DNA of 32,000 nucleotides from Adiantum capillus-veneris (taxonomy: Eukaryota; Streptophyta; Polypodiopsida; Polypodiales; Pteridaceae), in assembly GCA_014529385.2 (NCBI GenBank), contig CM043957.1:67913503-67945502 (forward strand), in the 5' to 3' direction. The notes under the pieces were generated by a model, which was not told the DNA's origin, ran no database searches, and saw nothing but the letters and a program-made list of their open reading frames with translations. Below, in pieces: positions 10,655 through 20,461 of the stretch; position 1 is the first letter of the stretch, and each line of letters starts with the position of its first letter. The position numbers and the translations under genes were made by a program.

Positions 10655-11048
10655 TATGGTATGGCACAAAGGTTATGGTTATGGTATGGCACAAAAGTTT
10701 TGGTCATGGTTTGACAATCAAGTTATGGTTATGGTTTTGCAATGATGGTATGGAAATCATGGTATGGTTAGGGTTTGGCAATCAAGTTATGGTTATGGTT
10801 TTCAGTGATGGTATGGCAATCATGTGATGGTTATGGTTTGGCAATCATATAATGGTTATGGATATGGTTTTGCAATGATGGTATGGTTGTTATGGTTATG
10901 GTATGACAAGCAAGTTATGGTAATGGTTATGGTATGGGAAGTGGGTTATGTTTATGGTTTTGCAGTTTTTGAATCATCTTTTAATTATGGCTATAAAAAC
11001 TTTATGCCATTGTGCCTATGGTTTGGGAGTCGACGTTATGGTTATGCT
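10655..11048 (+). repeat. GGTTATGG minisatellite in the CACTA-1 3' flank
   Basis: About 400 bases are built from GGTTATGGT, TATGGCAATCA and GGTTTTGCAATGATGG in one orientation, with a rough 20-45 base period. No frame with family resemblance explains it. It mirrors the TTAGGTT array in the 5' flank in being T/G-rich on the same strand. Confidence 0.7.
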
Positions 11049-11269
11049 TTTGAGAACTTGTCATGATTAAGCTTTTGATTTTGTGATTTTGTTCTTTTTA
11101 CAGTTTTGCTAATTTGTATACACTCACTCTTTAGCGTCAACTTGTAGGTGGAGTGTGGTTGCTTGTGCACTCTTCCTTTGGGTAGAGAGGGTTGCTTTTT
11201 GTTGCTGCAATATGTGCAGCATTAGTTCCCAACCCTCTCTTCCCAAAAAAAAAAATTGCAGGTTTGGTT

Positions 11270-11546
11270 GTCGGAACAGAGTTCGGTATATGCGCCAGTA
11301 TAGGTCTCGAAACAAGCATCGATATTAGAGAAATTTTTTGGCGCTAATAGCAACGTGTATTCCGGTGCTAATAACTACGTGTATTCCGATGGTAGTAACT
11401 GTGTGTATTTCGATGGTTTTTACCGGTGCATATACGGACGCTACGATATGGGAATTTATTACGATGCTTATTCTAGTGCATTTTACTTTTAAAAGAAACT
11501 TTGTCTCGTCGATATCTATGCCAATTTTTGTGCGATTGCTATAGTG
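11270..11546 (+). repeat. CACTA-1 3' subterminal repeats and putative terminus
   Basis: Words such as GGCGCTAATAGCAACGTG, ATTCCGGTGCTAATAACTACG, ATTCCGATGGTAGTAACTG and TATACGGACGCTACGA recur about every 30 bases. AATAGCAACG(T) also occurs in the CACTA-2 3' end (near 31270). The putative end is TAGTG at 11546 followed by AAA. Because CTATAGTG-like strings also occur as internal subterminal words in CACTA-2, this may be a subterminal copy with the true end lost. Confidence 0.5.
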
Positions 11547-11625
11547 AAAATACTATCATTTCTATATATCTGATGATAAAAGCCATGCTACTCTTTGTCT
11601 AGCATTTCTTTATGCTCCATTACGG

Positions 11626-12700
11626 ATGGTTGAAGGAGCTAGTCTTGCAACTCAAAGAACATTGGGTGTGGTCAATCGGTGCAACCTCACAGTTCAAAGC
11701 AAAGAGGCCTTTTTATTTCGTTGCTCGATATGGAAATTTGACAAGTTGGAAATGACACATCACTTTTCAGGTTCATGTAATAGGAAGCGTAAACATGATG
11801 GTGCAGGTGATGTGATTAAGAGGCATCTCACTCAAGAGTAGCTAAAGCCAAACTGTCAGAAATTACAATGTGCAGTAAATGTGGTGCCATTTTTTAGAGA
11901 AACCATGTCCAATTGGGTTGCAACCAGTTATTCTTCTCAAGTACGTCCAATTACTTGAGTGTTTTGGGAGGTCAAGGAAGGTGGATTGGATAGAAGCCAA
12001 CATTGGGATTGTAAACCCGTGCCTAATACACATGGGTTACATTGTGTCAATGGGTACTCCTTAACGAATGGGAAAAGCTCTTAGGTGTAGGAAATTCTCA
12101 TGCTTCTGTATTGCTTGTATGCAAGGCAGCTAGAGAAGTGTTATAATAAAGCACATGTTCTTGCATGGGATTACGTCAACCTTGAAACTACAGATGATCT
12201 CAAAGATGCTGATGAGATTGAAAATTTTGCATATGAAGGACACCATGATGCATTGAGTGATGCACTTCATGTTTGTGACAGTTTTGTTGTTATAGCTCCT
12301 CATGACAATGTGGAGCTTGTGGATTTCTATGTCTTGAAACTCTATGTTCGTACCAAACCCCCTCGACAACAAATGAGCCAACATAAAAGACGAGGGAATG
12401 TTTGCAATGCTAGCTCATTTGTTCTCAAGGGGGTTTGGTACCAACGAGCAGAAGGAAATCCATACGAGTTCAAGTTGTTGAATTGTAAGCTTGAAGCTAC
12501 CTTGAAATCCCACCTTGCAATCCCACCTTGTACGAGCTATTAAGTTTCCAATGCAAAGAGTGGGATGTCAAAGAGACTTCCTAATTTCCTCAAAAGTGTA
12601 TGAGGCTATTTACAATACTAAGCTTGCAACTATTCTTAGAGGAAGAGGGGCCACTAGTAGCTTGCCTGAGCATCACTCTGGCTTGGCACAACACCTATAA
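11626..12700 (+). pseudogene. Unrecognised broken ORF region
   Basis: Two open blocks lie in the same frame. The block at 11626-11841 (71 codons, ATG start, containing HHFSGSCNRKRKHDGAG) and the block at 12100-12543 (147 codons, containing AHVLAWDYVNLET and DSFVVIAPHDNVELVDFYVLK) are separated by a region with stops at about 11839, 11959 and 12085. Within 11879-12064 another frame is open for 61 codons. The second block is interrupted near 12519 by a 13-base duplication that shifts the frame; the sequence stays open after it, through RAIKFPMQRVG, to about 12700. The composition looks like real, formerly coding protein (mixed hydrophobic and charged residues, few low-complexity runs), but I do not recognise the family. 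It abuts the presumed end of CACTA-1 and could be captured or belong to another element. Confidence 0.4.
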
Positions 12701-13520
12701 ATTGGTAGGGAGTGCTCAGTTTTCAGTGTTGACAATTGCATCTACTACCACACGACAATACATACATATTATATGGAGTGGTGCAAGCTCTTCGTCACCA
12801 TCTCCATAAGCTCTTCTCTCTCGTTTGTGGGAAGAAGAAGAAGAAGAATACTCTCTCTCTACTTGCTTGCTATCTCCTCTCTCTTTTTATGATGTACACG
12901 CTCTTTGACGATTTTCGTGGTGATAACCTCTACATAGCTCTTATCACCGCTCGACAGAGCAAGAAGCCTTTCGATAGCCCATAATCAATGCTAAAGCACG
13001 TTGAGAAGCTCTAAACTCCATAGCCATCATCTCTTTCTCTCTCTCTATATCATTTTCTAAGTAGCTACCTCTTGATGGTTGCTTTTCGTATAGGTCTTTG
13101 GCTTTGCCTAAACACCCGATGCTGTGCATTGAAGAGTCATGGCACATAAATTAGTATGGTTGGTGTTGATACCCTACCACCTGCTGCTGGTATTTGGGAT
13201 CCTTTCAGAGCTCGGGTTTATGGAGGGAGGCAAAGCGGCCTCAGCCTATGTCTGAATCCGGTAGGTTGGAGGCCTTCTGGATCACTCTCAATGAAGTAAA
13301 ATTCTCTATGTCTGTAGTAGAGCAGAAGTGGATGGGTGGACCAATCGATCCCTACACAGGGTTGGATGCTCTACTAGTCATTTCATATTTTTGATGTTAT
13401 GGTTTACCCAGATTTTGTTATTGCATTAATACATAGTTGCTTGTTTCATTTAGGTGGGGCATTTAAAGATTCTCTTTTGTCATTTTCCTGTGTCTTTGCA
13501 CACTCTATTTCATCCTCCAT

Positions 13521-13522
<2 letters not shown>
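12701..13522. other. Region without recognisable gene
   Basis: There are CT-rich patches and a GAAGAAGAAGAAGAAG run at about 12831-12846. A 66-codon open frame at 13194-13394 shows no family resemblance. I see no domain, RNA gene or element terminus. Confidence 0.4.

Positions 13523-13578
<56 letters not shown>
13523..13578. repeat. (CT)28 microsatellite
   Basis: A perfect dinucleotide run of 56 bases. The apparent Ser/Leu ORFs through it on one strand and Arg/Glu ORFs on the other are artefacts of the repeat. Confidence 0.95.
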
Positions 13579-13580
<2 letters not shown>

Positions 13581-13857
13581 TCTCGTAATGCGGTGTACAC
13601 ATTTATTGACCCTCCATAATGTTATTTTTCTTGAGTACATTTCATTCATATCACCCATTTAGAGTAGCACAAGTTGCTAGGTGCCTCTGGATGCAGACTC
13701 GCTCATGGCTTAAACTCCATGCTGGGTCGGGCGCTGAGAACTCCTCCACTATGCAAACGCTTCCGCAACTTTGATGTATATTAAAATTGTATATTGAAAT
13801 TTGTCTAAAAGTGTAAGTTGTGTATTTTGTGCATACACCCCTGGGGAGGGATATTTC

Positions 13858-14290
13858 TTAATCTTGGTAGCTTCCAATATTATCCTGCTAGCTAGTTGGC
13901 TAAGAGCTACCAGGATGACTTTAGTAGCTACCAATGCTACCATCAAGACTATGCAACTACTATGCACATATTAGTAGCCACTATGCAAAATGGTAGCTAC
14001 CAATGCAATAAATACTAGTGGCTACCACTATTATACATTGGTAGCTACTATTGCTTCCTAATAGTAGAGTCATTACAAGGGTTGTTACCAGAAAGATTGG
14101 TGGCTAGCAATAAATACTCTAGAAGCTACCACTCGGTACATGGACTCTGGGTAGCTACCATGCATGACTATGAGCTACCAATGATATCCTGCTAGCTACC
14201 AAAGATATCCTAGTAGCTACCAATATTCTCCTGCTAGCTAGTTGATTGAGATTTACCAAGATGACACTAGTAGCTTTCAATGTATGTATA
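13858..14290. repeat. GGTAGCTACC palindrome array, locus 2
   Basis: Dense GTAGCTACCA and GGTAGCTACCA words. A longer unit is duplicated: a 66-base segment at about 13869-13935 (TCCTGCTAGCTAGTTG, then GATGAC, then AGTAGCTACC) recurs at about 14216-14281. From 14273 to 14384 a 35-base piece beginning CTTTCAATGTATG and containing ATACCTCAT is repeated twice. Confidence 0.7.
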
Positions 14291-14430
14291 CCTCATGCAC
14301 ATAAATACTTTGGAAGCTAGTAGTGGTACTGAATTCATAGACTTTGGGCTTTCAATGTATGCATACCTCATACCCATAAATAGTCTGAAGTTTAAATCTT
14401 GATAACTTGTCATGCACAGGTCACTACAAT

Positions 14431-14770
14431 TCCTGGAAACCTTGCACAACAAGTTGAATGTGCATTAAAAAAGAAGGCATGAGACTTTGGTTCGAGATAA
14501 GAAGAAGAAAGGGGTTTTTATTGACTCATTCAAAAAAAGCAGGAGGAGGAAACAGCCGTACCCTTTCATGGTATCTTGGAAACCTTGCATAGTAAGTTGA
14601 CTGTGCAACAAAAATAGATTCATGAGACCTAACATTTGAGACAAGTAGAAGTAAGGGGTTTTTATCAACTCTTTCAAAAAAAGTAGTAGGAAACACAAGA
14701 AACACGTTTTCAGCTTTCGAAAATAGGAGGAAACACTCGTACCCTCTCCCAGTATCGTGGAAACATCGTC
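14431..14770. repeat. Tandem repeat with unit of about 140 bases
   Basis: A unit beginning GGAAACCTTGCA and including AAGGGGTTTTTAT and CATTCAAAAAAAG (14431-14573) is followed by a second copy (14574-14700) and a partial third (about 14720-14770) sharing GGAGGAAACA and GTACCCTCTC. Similarity between copies is high but with indels. Confidence 0.65.
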
Positions 14771-14987
14771 TAAGTGTGTTGCTTTGTAGGTGCAATGATA
14801 AACAATGCAAATACATAAACAAGTGTACCATAAGTCAACATAAATTGCTTTATGATGTTAAGTACTTAACATTCACCTCTTGGTTCAATACAAAAGAAGA
14901 TATATGCATCACCATTCCCAATGAGCAAAATATTTTTTAAGACAATTACACCGCTTAGTGTGATTACATGTTAAAATACAATTTCTA

Positions 14988-15176
14988 TTAATCATATTCT
15001 TTGTGCCATTTTGTTGCAACTTCTACACTCACATCATCGATCGGTCGTGGCAACGGTGATTGGATAGCGAATTGGAGGCAATCTTGGGCATAAAGCCAAG
15101 ACATGAGCCAAGATCTGACACTTGTAGAGAGATATTCTTGAATCTCAGTGGGATTCTGATCTTCCATTGTCTTCAC
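14988..15176 (-). CDS. Small hypothetical ORF, unrecognised
   Basis: An open frame of about 60 codons on the minus strand, with an ATG at about 15167 (MEDQNPTEIQ), containing SWLMSWLYAQDCLQFAIQS and ending in an acidic/basic tail. Composition is protein-like, but there is no recognisable domain, no clear promoter and no partner. It may be an exon or chance. Confidence 0.2.
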   Translation of the reverse strand: MKTMEDQNPTEIQEYLSTSVRSWLMSWLYAQDCLQFAIQSPLPRPIDDVSVEVATKWHKEYD

Positions 15177-15290
15177 TATGCATGTTGTGCTTTAGGATTC
15201 CACAACAGCTTTTACTCTTGAGTCATCCACTACAATTGTGGACGTTGTCGTGCCGTGGCACGTGCATGGTGGGAACGGAAGCTAAGCCCT

Positions 15291-15370
15291 ACAATATTAT
15301 GGATTTTATGTGTATACCTTAAGTGTGTATACAATATTATGGATTTTATGTGTATACCATAAGTGTGTAT
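15291..15370. repeat. 40-bp tandem duplication
   Basis: Two adjacent 40-base units (15291-15330 and 15331-15370), beginning ACAATATTATGG and ending TAAGTGTGTAT, differ at one base (T or A in TACC(T/A)TAAG). The duplication is recent. Confidence 0.9.
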
Positions 15371-15599
15371 AATATAAGTATACGTATTTTCTATTTAGCA
15401 TGCAAAAAGCTAGTCGAAGTCTAATGTGTCACTCTTGTTGGGAATGGGCTTCGATCCCGGGATTCTTTGTGAACCTCTTCTCGGAGCCATGATGAAATGA
15501 GCCTATAAAACATACCTCCTATCTACTAGGCATCCTAGGTGGCATATGACATATATAGCATGCCCAAAAGTGGCCTTAGTCATAGTATACCCCATGAGG

Positions 15600-16270
15600 T
15601 GTCATTCTACACATAGTAGGTGTACTTTGGAGTGATTATGGACCTAGAAAAATACCTTAGAAAAGTGGTTACGAGTTTGTTTGATGTCATCCATGATGTA
15701 TGCCAAGCTCTCTCTCAATTTTTTATGAAGCTACTTTATGCACATGTTCCCACCATAGCTCAACAACCCTTGACATGTGGCGGCAAGGAGAAGATATTTG
15801 GAGAAAGGTCTAGAAGAACCTCTAGATGTTTCTTGAAGAGAAAGATCTAAAAGAACCTCTAGATATTTCTTGAAGAGAAAGATCTAGAAACTTTGGAAGA
15901 TAATTTCAAGATATTTTTGAAAAGGGAGACACTTGTCACACAAATCCCTTGGATATTTCTAAGCAAATATCTTCTTCAAGAGGCAACCTCACCTATAAAT
16001 AGAGCCTCTTGCTCCTCACTTGGGTATCAAGAAAACCATCAAGCAACCAAGCCCTCAAGCAATCCCCATAATCAAGCCATCACCCAACCTCCTAGCCATC
16101 TCCTTGAGGAAAACTTTCTCTCAATTTCAGCCCGACACATATTGAGCTTGCTACTTCATGCCTCAAGCCTTCTATCTCCTCACTTGTAATGCTCATACAC
16201 TCTATGTAACCCTCTTTCATCAATAAAGATGCATTGTTGGTGGCTTGCAAACGGTGTTGGGGACTACTAC
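15600..16270 (+). mobile_element. LTR-like fragment with TATA box and polyadenylation signal
   Basis: The stretch has the order seen in plant LTRs. An AG-rich upstream region contains a 37-base unit repeated twice (15807-15843 and 15844-15880, sharing AGAACCTCTAGAT and TTTCTTGAAGAGAAA). Then come TATAAATAG (15994-16002) and AATAAA (16222-16227) about 228 bases downstream, preceded by CTTGTAATGC. I could not find matching TG...CA ends, a second LTR, a primer site or coding sequence. A solo or truncated LTR is my inference. A lone promoter-plus-terminator of another origin is possible. Confidence 0.4.
15994..16002 (+). promoter_or_regulatory. Candidate TATA box
   Basis: CACCTATAAATAGAGCC is a near-consensus plant TATA context. 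It sits in the LTR-like fragment. Confidence 0.5.
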
Positions 16271-17069
16271 ACATCATCTACTTCATCAAGTTGGCAACAA
16301 TACCACAAAGTCTTGAGGCGTGCTTCACTTCTTTGGCATGAGCTTGTGTGGGTCTTTGTGTGTTGGTTGTCTCTCTTATCTCTTTCCTCCATTGTTTGAC
16401 TGCTTTCTGAGCTTTCTTAGATGAATAACCCCAATGGTGTAACTTTTCAACCCTTTCACTTTGTGCAACATATTAGAATTAACGTTTGTATTAGCCGTAA
16501 AATGCACTTCCAATAGAGAATTGTGTTACTCTTTGGGCCGGAAAGACTGCAAGAAATTCTTCTTTCTCCACGTCTTCTTATTTTGCCACTACTAGACTAC
16601 TCTAATTCTTTCGATGTGCATATATTTATTCTCCTCTAGGGGTTGAGTCTTGATTTCTTAATATTACTATGAACCAAGAAGACTTGTATACACGGCTCAT
16701 TCCTATCGCTAGGCAAAATATCTACATCTTTGTAAGCACTAAGTTACAGTTTCAAAGAACCATTCGCAGTCTATTTGGAGCACAACGACTTGCTATTATA
16801 AATGCATTAGTGAACCCTTTCATGTTACCTTTGATTAGATACGATCAAAGCCTTGATGTTTTTATCTTTGTCTTATTTTGAGGGTTTCATGTGTGCGTAT
16901 GTGTGTGTCTGCATGTAAGATCCCAATGGCTACACACAATGTATTTGCTAGAAACACTAAGCTCGCTTAAGTGAAAAGCTTCACAGTCTCCCTACAAACC
17001 CTCACAGCTAGAGGCCTGGTGCCTTCCTGGCAAGACCGCCAACTCTTTGACAACGTGGGAGTGTACAAG
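16271..17069. other. Region without recognisable gene
   Basis: A 70-codon open frame at 16669-16881 shows no family resemblance. A short GTGTGCGTATGTGTGTGT stretch lies near 16891-16908. Nothing else is supported. Confidence 0.4.
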
Positions 17070-17459
17070 TAACTTGTCTCCCAGAAGTCACATAACTTTT
17101 TGTAAAATATAGGCTTCCTACCTTGCAGTGCGAATCTGTTACCTAGGAAAGTGCCTTGGAAAGCAGTTTTTCAATAGTTTTTCTGTTTTCCTCCTCATAC
17201 ATCATGTCCACACAAAAAAAGAAATTCTACGGGCACCAGTCCAAGAAGGCAAGTGCATCCCTTTTGAACCCAGTAGACTCCCTGCTGCCATTTTCACAAT
17301 TGAGAGTTGATCCCAGTAGGAAGGCACATTTTTACTATGCTTGAAGTAGGCAGGACACCATTAATGTCAAGGATTACCGCTGGCTTTGACTCAAACAATG
17401 TATGCTTTGGATTCTCCCATGGCTGATACATTGTCCCATCCTTGTTCTTGACATATCCC

Positions 17460-17720
17460 CTGGCCCCAGATGCATCACCACATGCCCCACCTGCATCATC
17501 CCTAGAAACAATTCTAGATGCATCACCCAAGGAGGCATCACCACCTATATCACTATTTGTACTACTCCCATATGCATCACCAGCTGCATCACCCCCACTG
17601 CACCACCACTTGCACAACCTGCATCACCATCACTCCCAGATGCATCACCAATTGCATCACCCTCAGAGACATCACCACCTGCACAACCTGCATCACCATC
17701 TAGTTTATGAGCAATATCCA
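17460..17720 (-). repeat. Gly-Asp-Ala coding-type repeat
   Basis: Irregular copies of GATGCATCACCA (plus strand) encode GDA or DA triplets on the minus strand (GGDVSEGDAIGDASGSDGDA). The plus-strand His/Thr/Pro-rich frames here are shadows. It lies between the acidic exons and the FCP1-like motif of the relic and would form a flexible acidic linker. Confidence 0.55.
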
Positions 17721-17999
17721 CAGATGCATCATCAATTGTCCTCAATTGCTTGAGACTTTTCAACAAAAAAATCTTTTATTTCCTTCAATAGCTCACCTAT
17801 CTGACCACATTTAGCCCATAACCCAACTCATTGAGTGCTTATGTAGTGAAGAAAATCCTGCCACCTTCCAAAAATCCCAGATGAGACAAAATCCTGTGTC
17901 CTTTTCCTCTTGCTCTTCAAGAGTGCTAGCACCTGGAACTTTTTCCTCAACCCTAAATGAAGTACCTACATCGGGAGGGTCTTGCACTGTAGACTTTAC

Positions 18000-19170
18000 A
18001 ACCACATCTATTATGTGATCTAGATCCTCAACAAGGCTACTGGCATCTTTTGAACATGAAAAACAACAATAAGATAAAAGAGAACAATAGACAAGACAAA
18101 ATAAATACAATGTTGTTTGTCTTGATACAAAAGAAATGGAGAGTTGTTACAAAGCCAATCTTTAGGAATAATGTGAAAAATGGGGATAGGCTGCAAAGCA
18201 AAAATATAGAGACTAAGTTTGGATTCTTTTTCAGACTTTGGTTGCAGTAGCACCTTTTCTTCCAGCATCTATGGAACTAACTTCTCTTGCGTCTTTCTCC
18301 GACAGGTCCTTTGATGTCTTTGTTTGCCCCTCTACATCCTTTGTAGGATTTCTAGCAGCCTAAACTGCATGGAAGAAGCAACAATGAGCAGGATTCAGCT
18401 TGACAGAGTATTATCTACGTTAAGGACAATATAGAACCAAAATTACCACCTGTCATCTTTCTCTTTCTTTCCTTTTACATCATCCGTATGGTTTGCAAGA
18501 TGGGAGGAATGGTGTCTATGGCTTCAACAACATTGCTCTTCTCTAGTGAAGGATCATCTTTGGCTCCATCTTCCTTCTGAAGGCCATCCTTGTCTAACAC
18601 ACCTTCCTTCTCAACATGTATGTGTGCCTCTGGAAATTGCTCTTCACAATTACCATATAGTCTTTTACTGTATCCTTTACTACCACATTGATTGTGTGAT
18701 CTAGATCATTATTGAGGCTAGTGGTATCATTTGAGCATAAAAAAAATAAAGAGATAAAAATCAATGATAATTAGGACATAAAAAATTGAATTGTGGCTTT
18801 CAAAATACATAGGAAATTGTAAACTATTATAGAGATAAAAAGGGTGACAGGATAATTGAAAACAACCAAAAATGGGTTTTGACTATGGAAGTAGCACCTT
18901 TTCTTCCAGCATCTTTGGAAATATTTTCTGTTGCTTCTTTGTCCATGTGGTCCTTTGACGTCTCTCTTGGCCCTTGTCCATCCCATATAGGATTTTTGGT
19001 AGCCTCATCTGCAGGAAAGAGGCAACAATGAGCAAGAATTTTAAACATTATTATCTGCCTTAAGGACATGACAGAGCCATCTTGTCTCACACACCTTCCT
19101 TCTCAACTTGTACGTGCACCTCCAAAAATTGTTCTTCAGAATTGTTACCTCCTACAATCTCCACTTTTTT
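18000..19170 (-). repeat. Tandem duplication (about 0.5-0.7 kb) of exon-bearing segment
   Basis: Three matched landmarks occur twice in the same order. GATCTAGATC with a DLDHIIDVVVK or DLDHTINVVVK coding sense lies at 18000-18060 and 18680-18740. CACCTTTTCTTCCAGCATCT with a DAGRKGAT sense lies at 18250-18370 and 18893-19015. ACACACCTTCCTTCTCAAC with a VEKEGV sense lies at about 18597 and 19090. The higher-coordinate copy is shorter in its last third. The coding sense is preserved better than the gaps, which suggests exons. Confidence 0.7.
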
Positions 19171-19199
19171 GGCAGGCTTAGCCTTTGTAGTCATGACAA

Positions 19200-20100
19200 G
19201 GATGCTACCTCAAGTTACATATGGATACAACATGACAATGGTAGCTACCAAGATACCACTGAGAGCTTATACCATAAGGGTACCTACCAGTACCATAAGG
19301 GAATCTACCACTATTACACGGGTAGCTACCTTACTGACAATGATGACTGCCTTGATATCACTCGGACTTCCATGGGAGAATGCTATCTAATGGGAGAATA
19401 GTAGCTACCACTGCCATACTTGTAGGTACCACTACCATACTTGTAGCTACCACAACTGTACTGGTTACCATTATGAGACTGATGCCAATCTTTACAAGTA
19501 ATAGCATGGCAGCTACCACTATAAGGCTAGTATCTACCAATATGGTAGCCACCGCTACTATAGTGGTAACTACCACTACTAGGCTGGTACCTATCTTTAA
19601 CAATAATAGCATGACAACTACCACGATGAGGCTGTAGCTACCAGTATAGTAGGTACCACAACCATACTGGTAGCTACCTTTACCAGTAATAGCATGAAAA
19701 CTACCACTATGAGGTTGGTAGCTACCAGTCCTCTACTGGTGGCTACTAGTTTAAGCAATGTATAATCTAACCACTACTAGCTACCAATATGATCCTGGTA
19801 GGTCCTAGTTTTATAGTGGTAGATATGTTGTCTACCAAAGGTGGCTACCACCCTAACACTGGTAGCCACCACTTTTTGTTGATATTTGTCTTGAAAACTA
19901 CTAATCTGAAAGTGGTAGCTACCTTGCTAGCTTGGTACCTACTAGTCCTGTACTAATAGAGCCTTACTAGTCTAGACAATGGATAATTAAACCACTAGAA
20001 GCTACCAATGTGATCTTGGTAGGTTCCAATCTCATAGTGGTAGCCACATTATTTGCCAAAGGTATCTCCCACCCTGTCACTGGTAGCCACCACTATGTGA
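19200..20100. repeat. GGTAGCTACC palindrome array, locus 3, with higher-order units
   Basis: The richest of the three arrays. Besides the 10-base palindrome there are longer units: AATAGCATG(G/A)(C/A)A(G/A)CTACCAC recurs near 19499, 19604 and 19687. A segment of about 155 bases (19720-19873) recurs at about 19936-20094 with clear similarity (AATCTAACCACTA or AATTAAACCACTA, then GCTACCAATATGATC or GCTACCAATGTGATC, then GGTAGCCACCACT). Confidence 0.75.
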
Positions 20101-20461
20101 TAGGGATTGATCTATCTATGGTCATTATTAATACTTACCATACAAGAAGTTACAGTTAATAGGTTTCCCTTGATAGCAGCAGATAGAGAATAAGTTCTAA
20201 CTCAATGCTACAAAAAGAAGTTAGGGTGAATACCATATTCCATGATTTTGGATGCATCACAATTTCTTGAGGGCACCAATGATGGTTTGGTTTTTGACTG
20301 AACTCCTTGAAAATTGGCATCAATACTGTCGAGCATCACTAAAGCATGTATAACTCTCAAAATGTGTTGTAGGCATCCCATCTCCATGCATGTATCTTTG
20401 CTTGCAGCATTGTGGCCAAAATAGTATATGTGAAAGGCATGATTACAAAGCAACACAAACA

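Larger units (their letters stand above)
3550..11546 (+). mobile_element. CACTA-1, decayed En/Spm (CACTA) DNA transposon
   Basis: The left end is CACTACAAGAGG (3550-3561), whose 12 bases are exactly inverted at the right end of the related element CACTA-2 (31378-31389). The right end is less certain. A TAGTG at 11542-11546 is flanked by AAA, matching the AAA before 3550 (CACTA elements make 3-bp duplications), but the resemblance of the two ends stops after CACTA and AAA is a low-information match. Subterminal words such as TTCCG(A/G)(T/C)G and GCGCC occur inside both ends. Internally the order is subterminal repeats, TTAGGTT satellite, duplicated leader module, transposase ORF1 (from 5643), ORF2 (9390-10259), GGTTATGG minisatellite and 3' subterminal repeats. 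Many stops and frameshifts show it cannot supply its own transposase. Confidence 0.75.
17070..19194 (-). pseudogene. HAD/FCP1-like (NIF) phosphatase relic with acidic N-terminal exons
   Basis: On the minus strand an ATG at 19194 opens MTTKAKPAKKVEIVGG, followed by acidic Glu/Lys-rich exon-like blocks, some duplicated (18686-19170 and 18000-18680). A Gly-Asp-Ala-rich repeat follows (about 17720-17460). Then comes the block QPWENPKHTLFESKPAVILD with INGVL after it (DING at 17357-17368), where plant FCP1/NIF-type HAD proteins have their first motif. After an intron-like gap, FKRDALAFLDWC (17231-17270) and GRKPIFYKKLCDFWE (about 17127-17080) follow in the order expected for that fold. HAD phosphatases use DxDx; here the second Asp is Asn, as I recall for a plant subgroup, so catalysis is doubtful. 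A stop follows DWCP, and no C-terminal Asp motif was found, so it appears broken. Family assignment rests on short matches. Confidence 0.42.

Noticed and set aside
15226-15241. CACTACAATTGTGG as another CACTA terminus, and a similar CACTACAATTCC at 14423
   Set aside because: Only CACTACAA is shared with the known ends. There are no subterminal repeats, no partner end and no transposase nearby.
15430-15470. tRNA-like stretch GGCTTCGATCCCGGG
   Set aside because: No acceptor stem, anticodon arm or D-arm can be folded around it.
17402-17766. His/Pro/Thr-rich plus-strand ORFs (several of 60-103 codons)
   Set aside because: They are antisense readings of the GATGCATCACCA repeat that encodes Gly-Asp-Ala on the minus strand.
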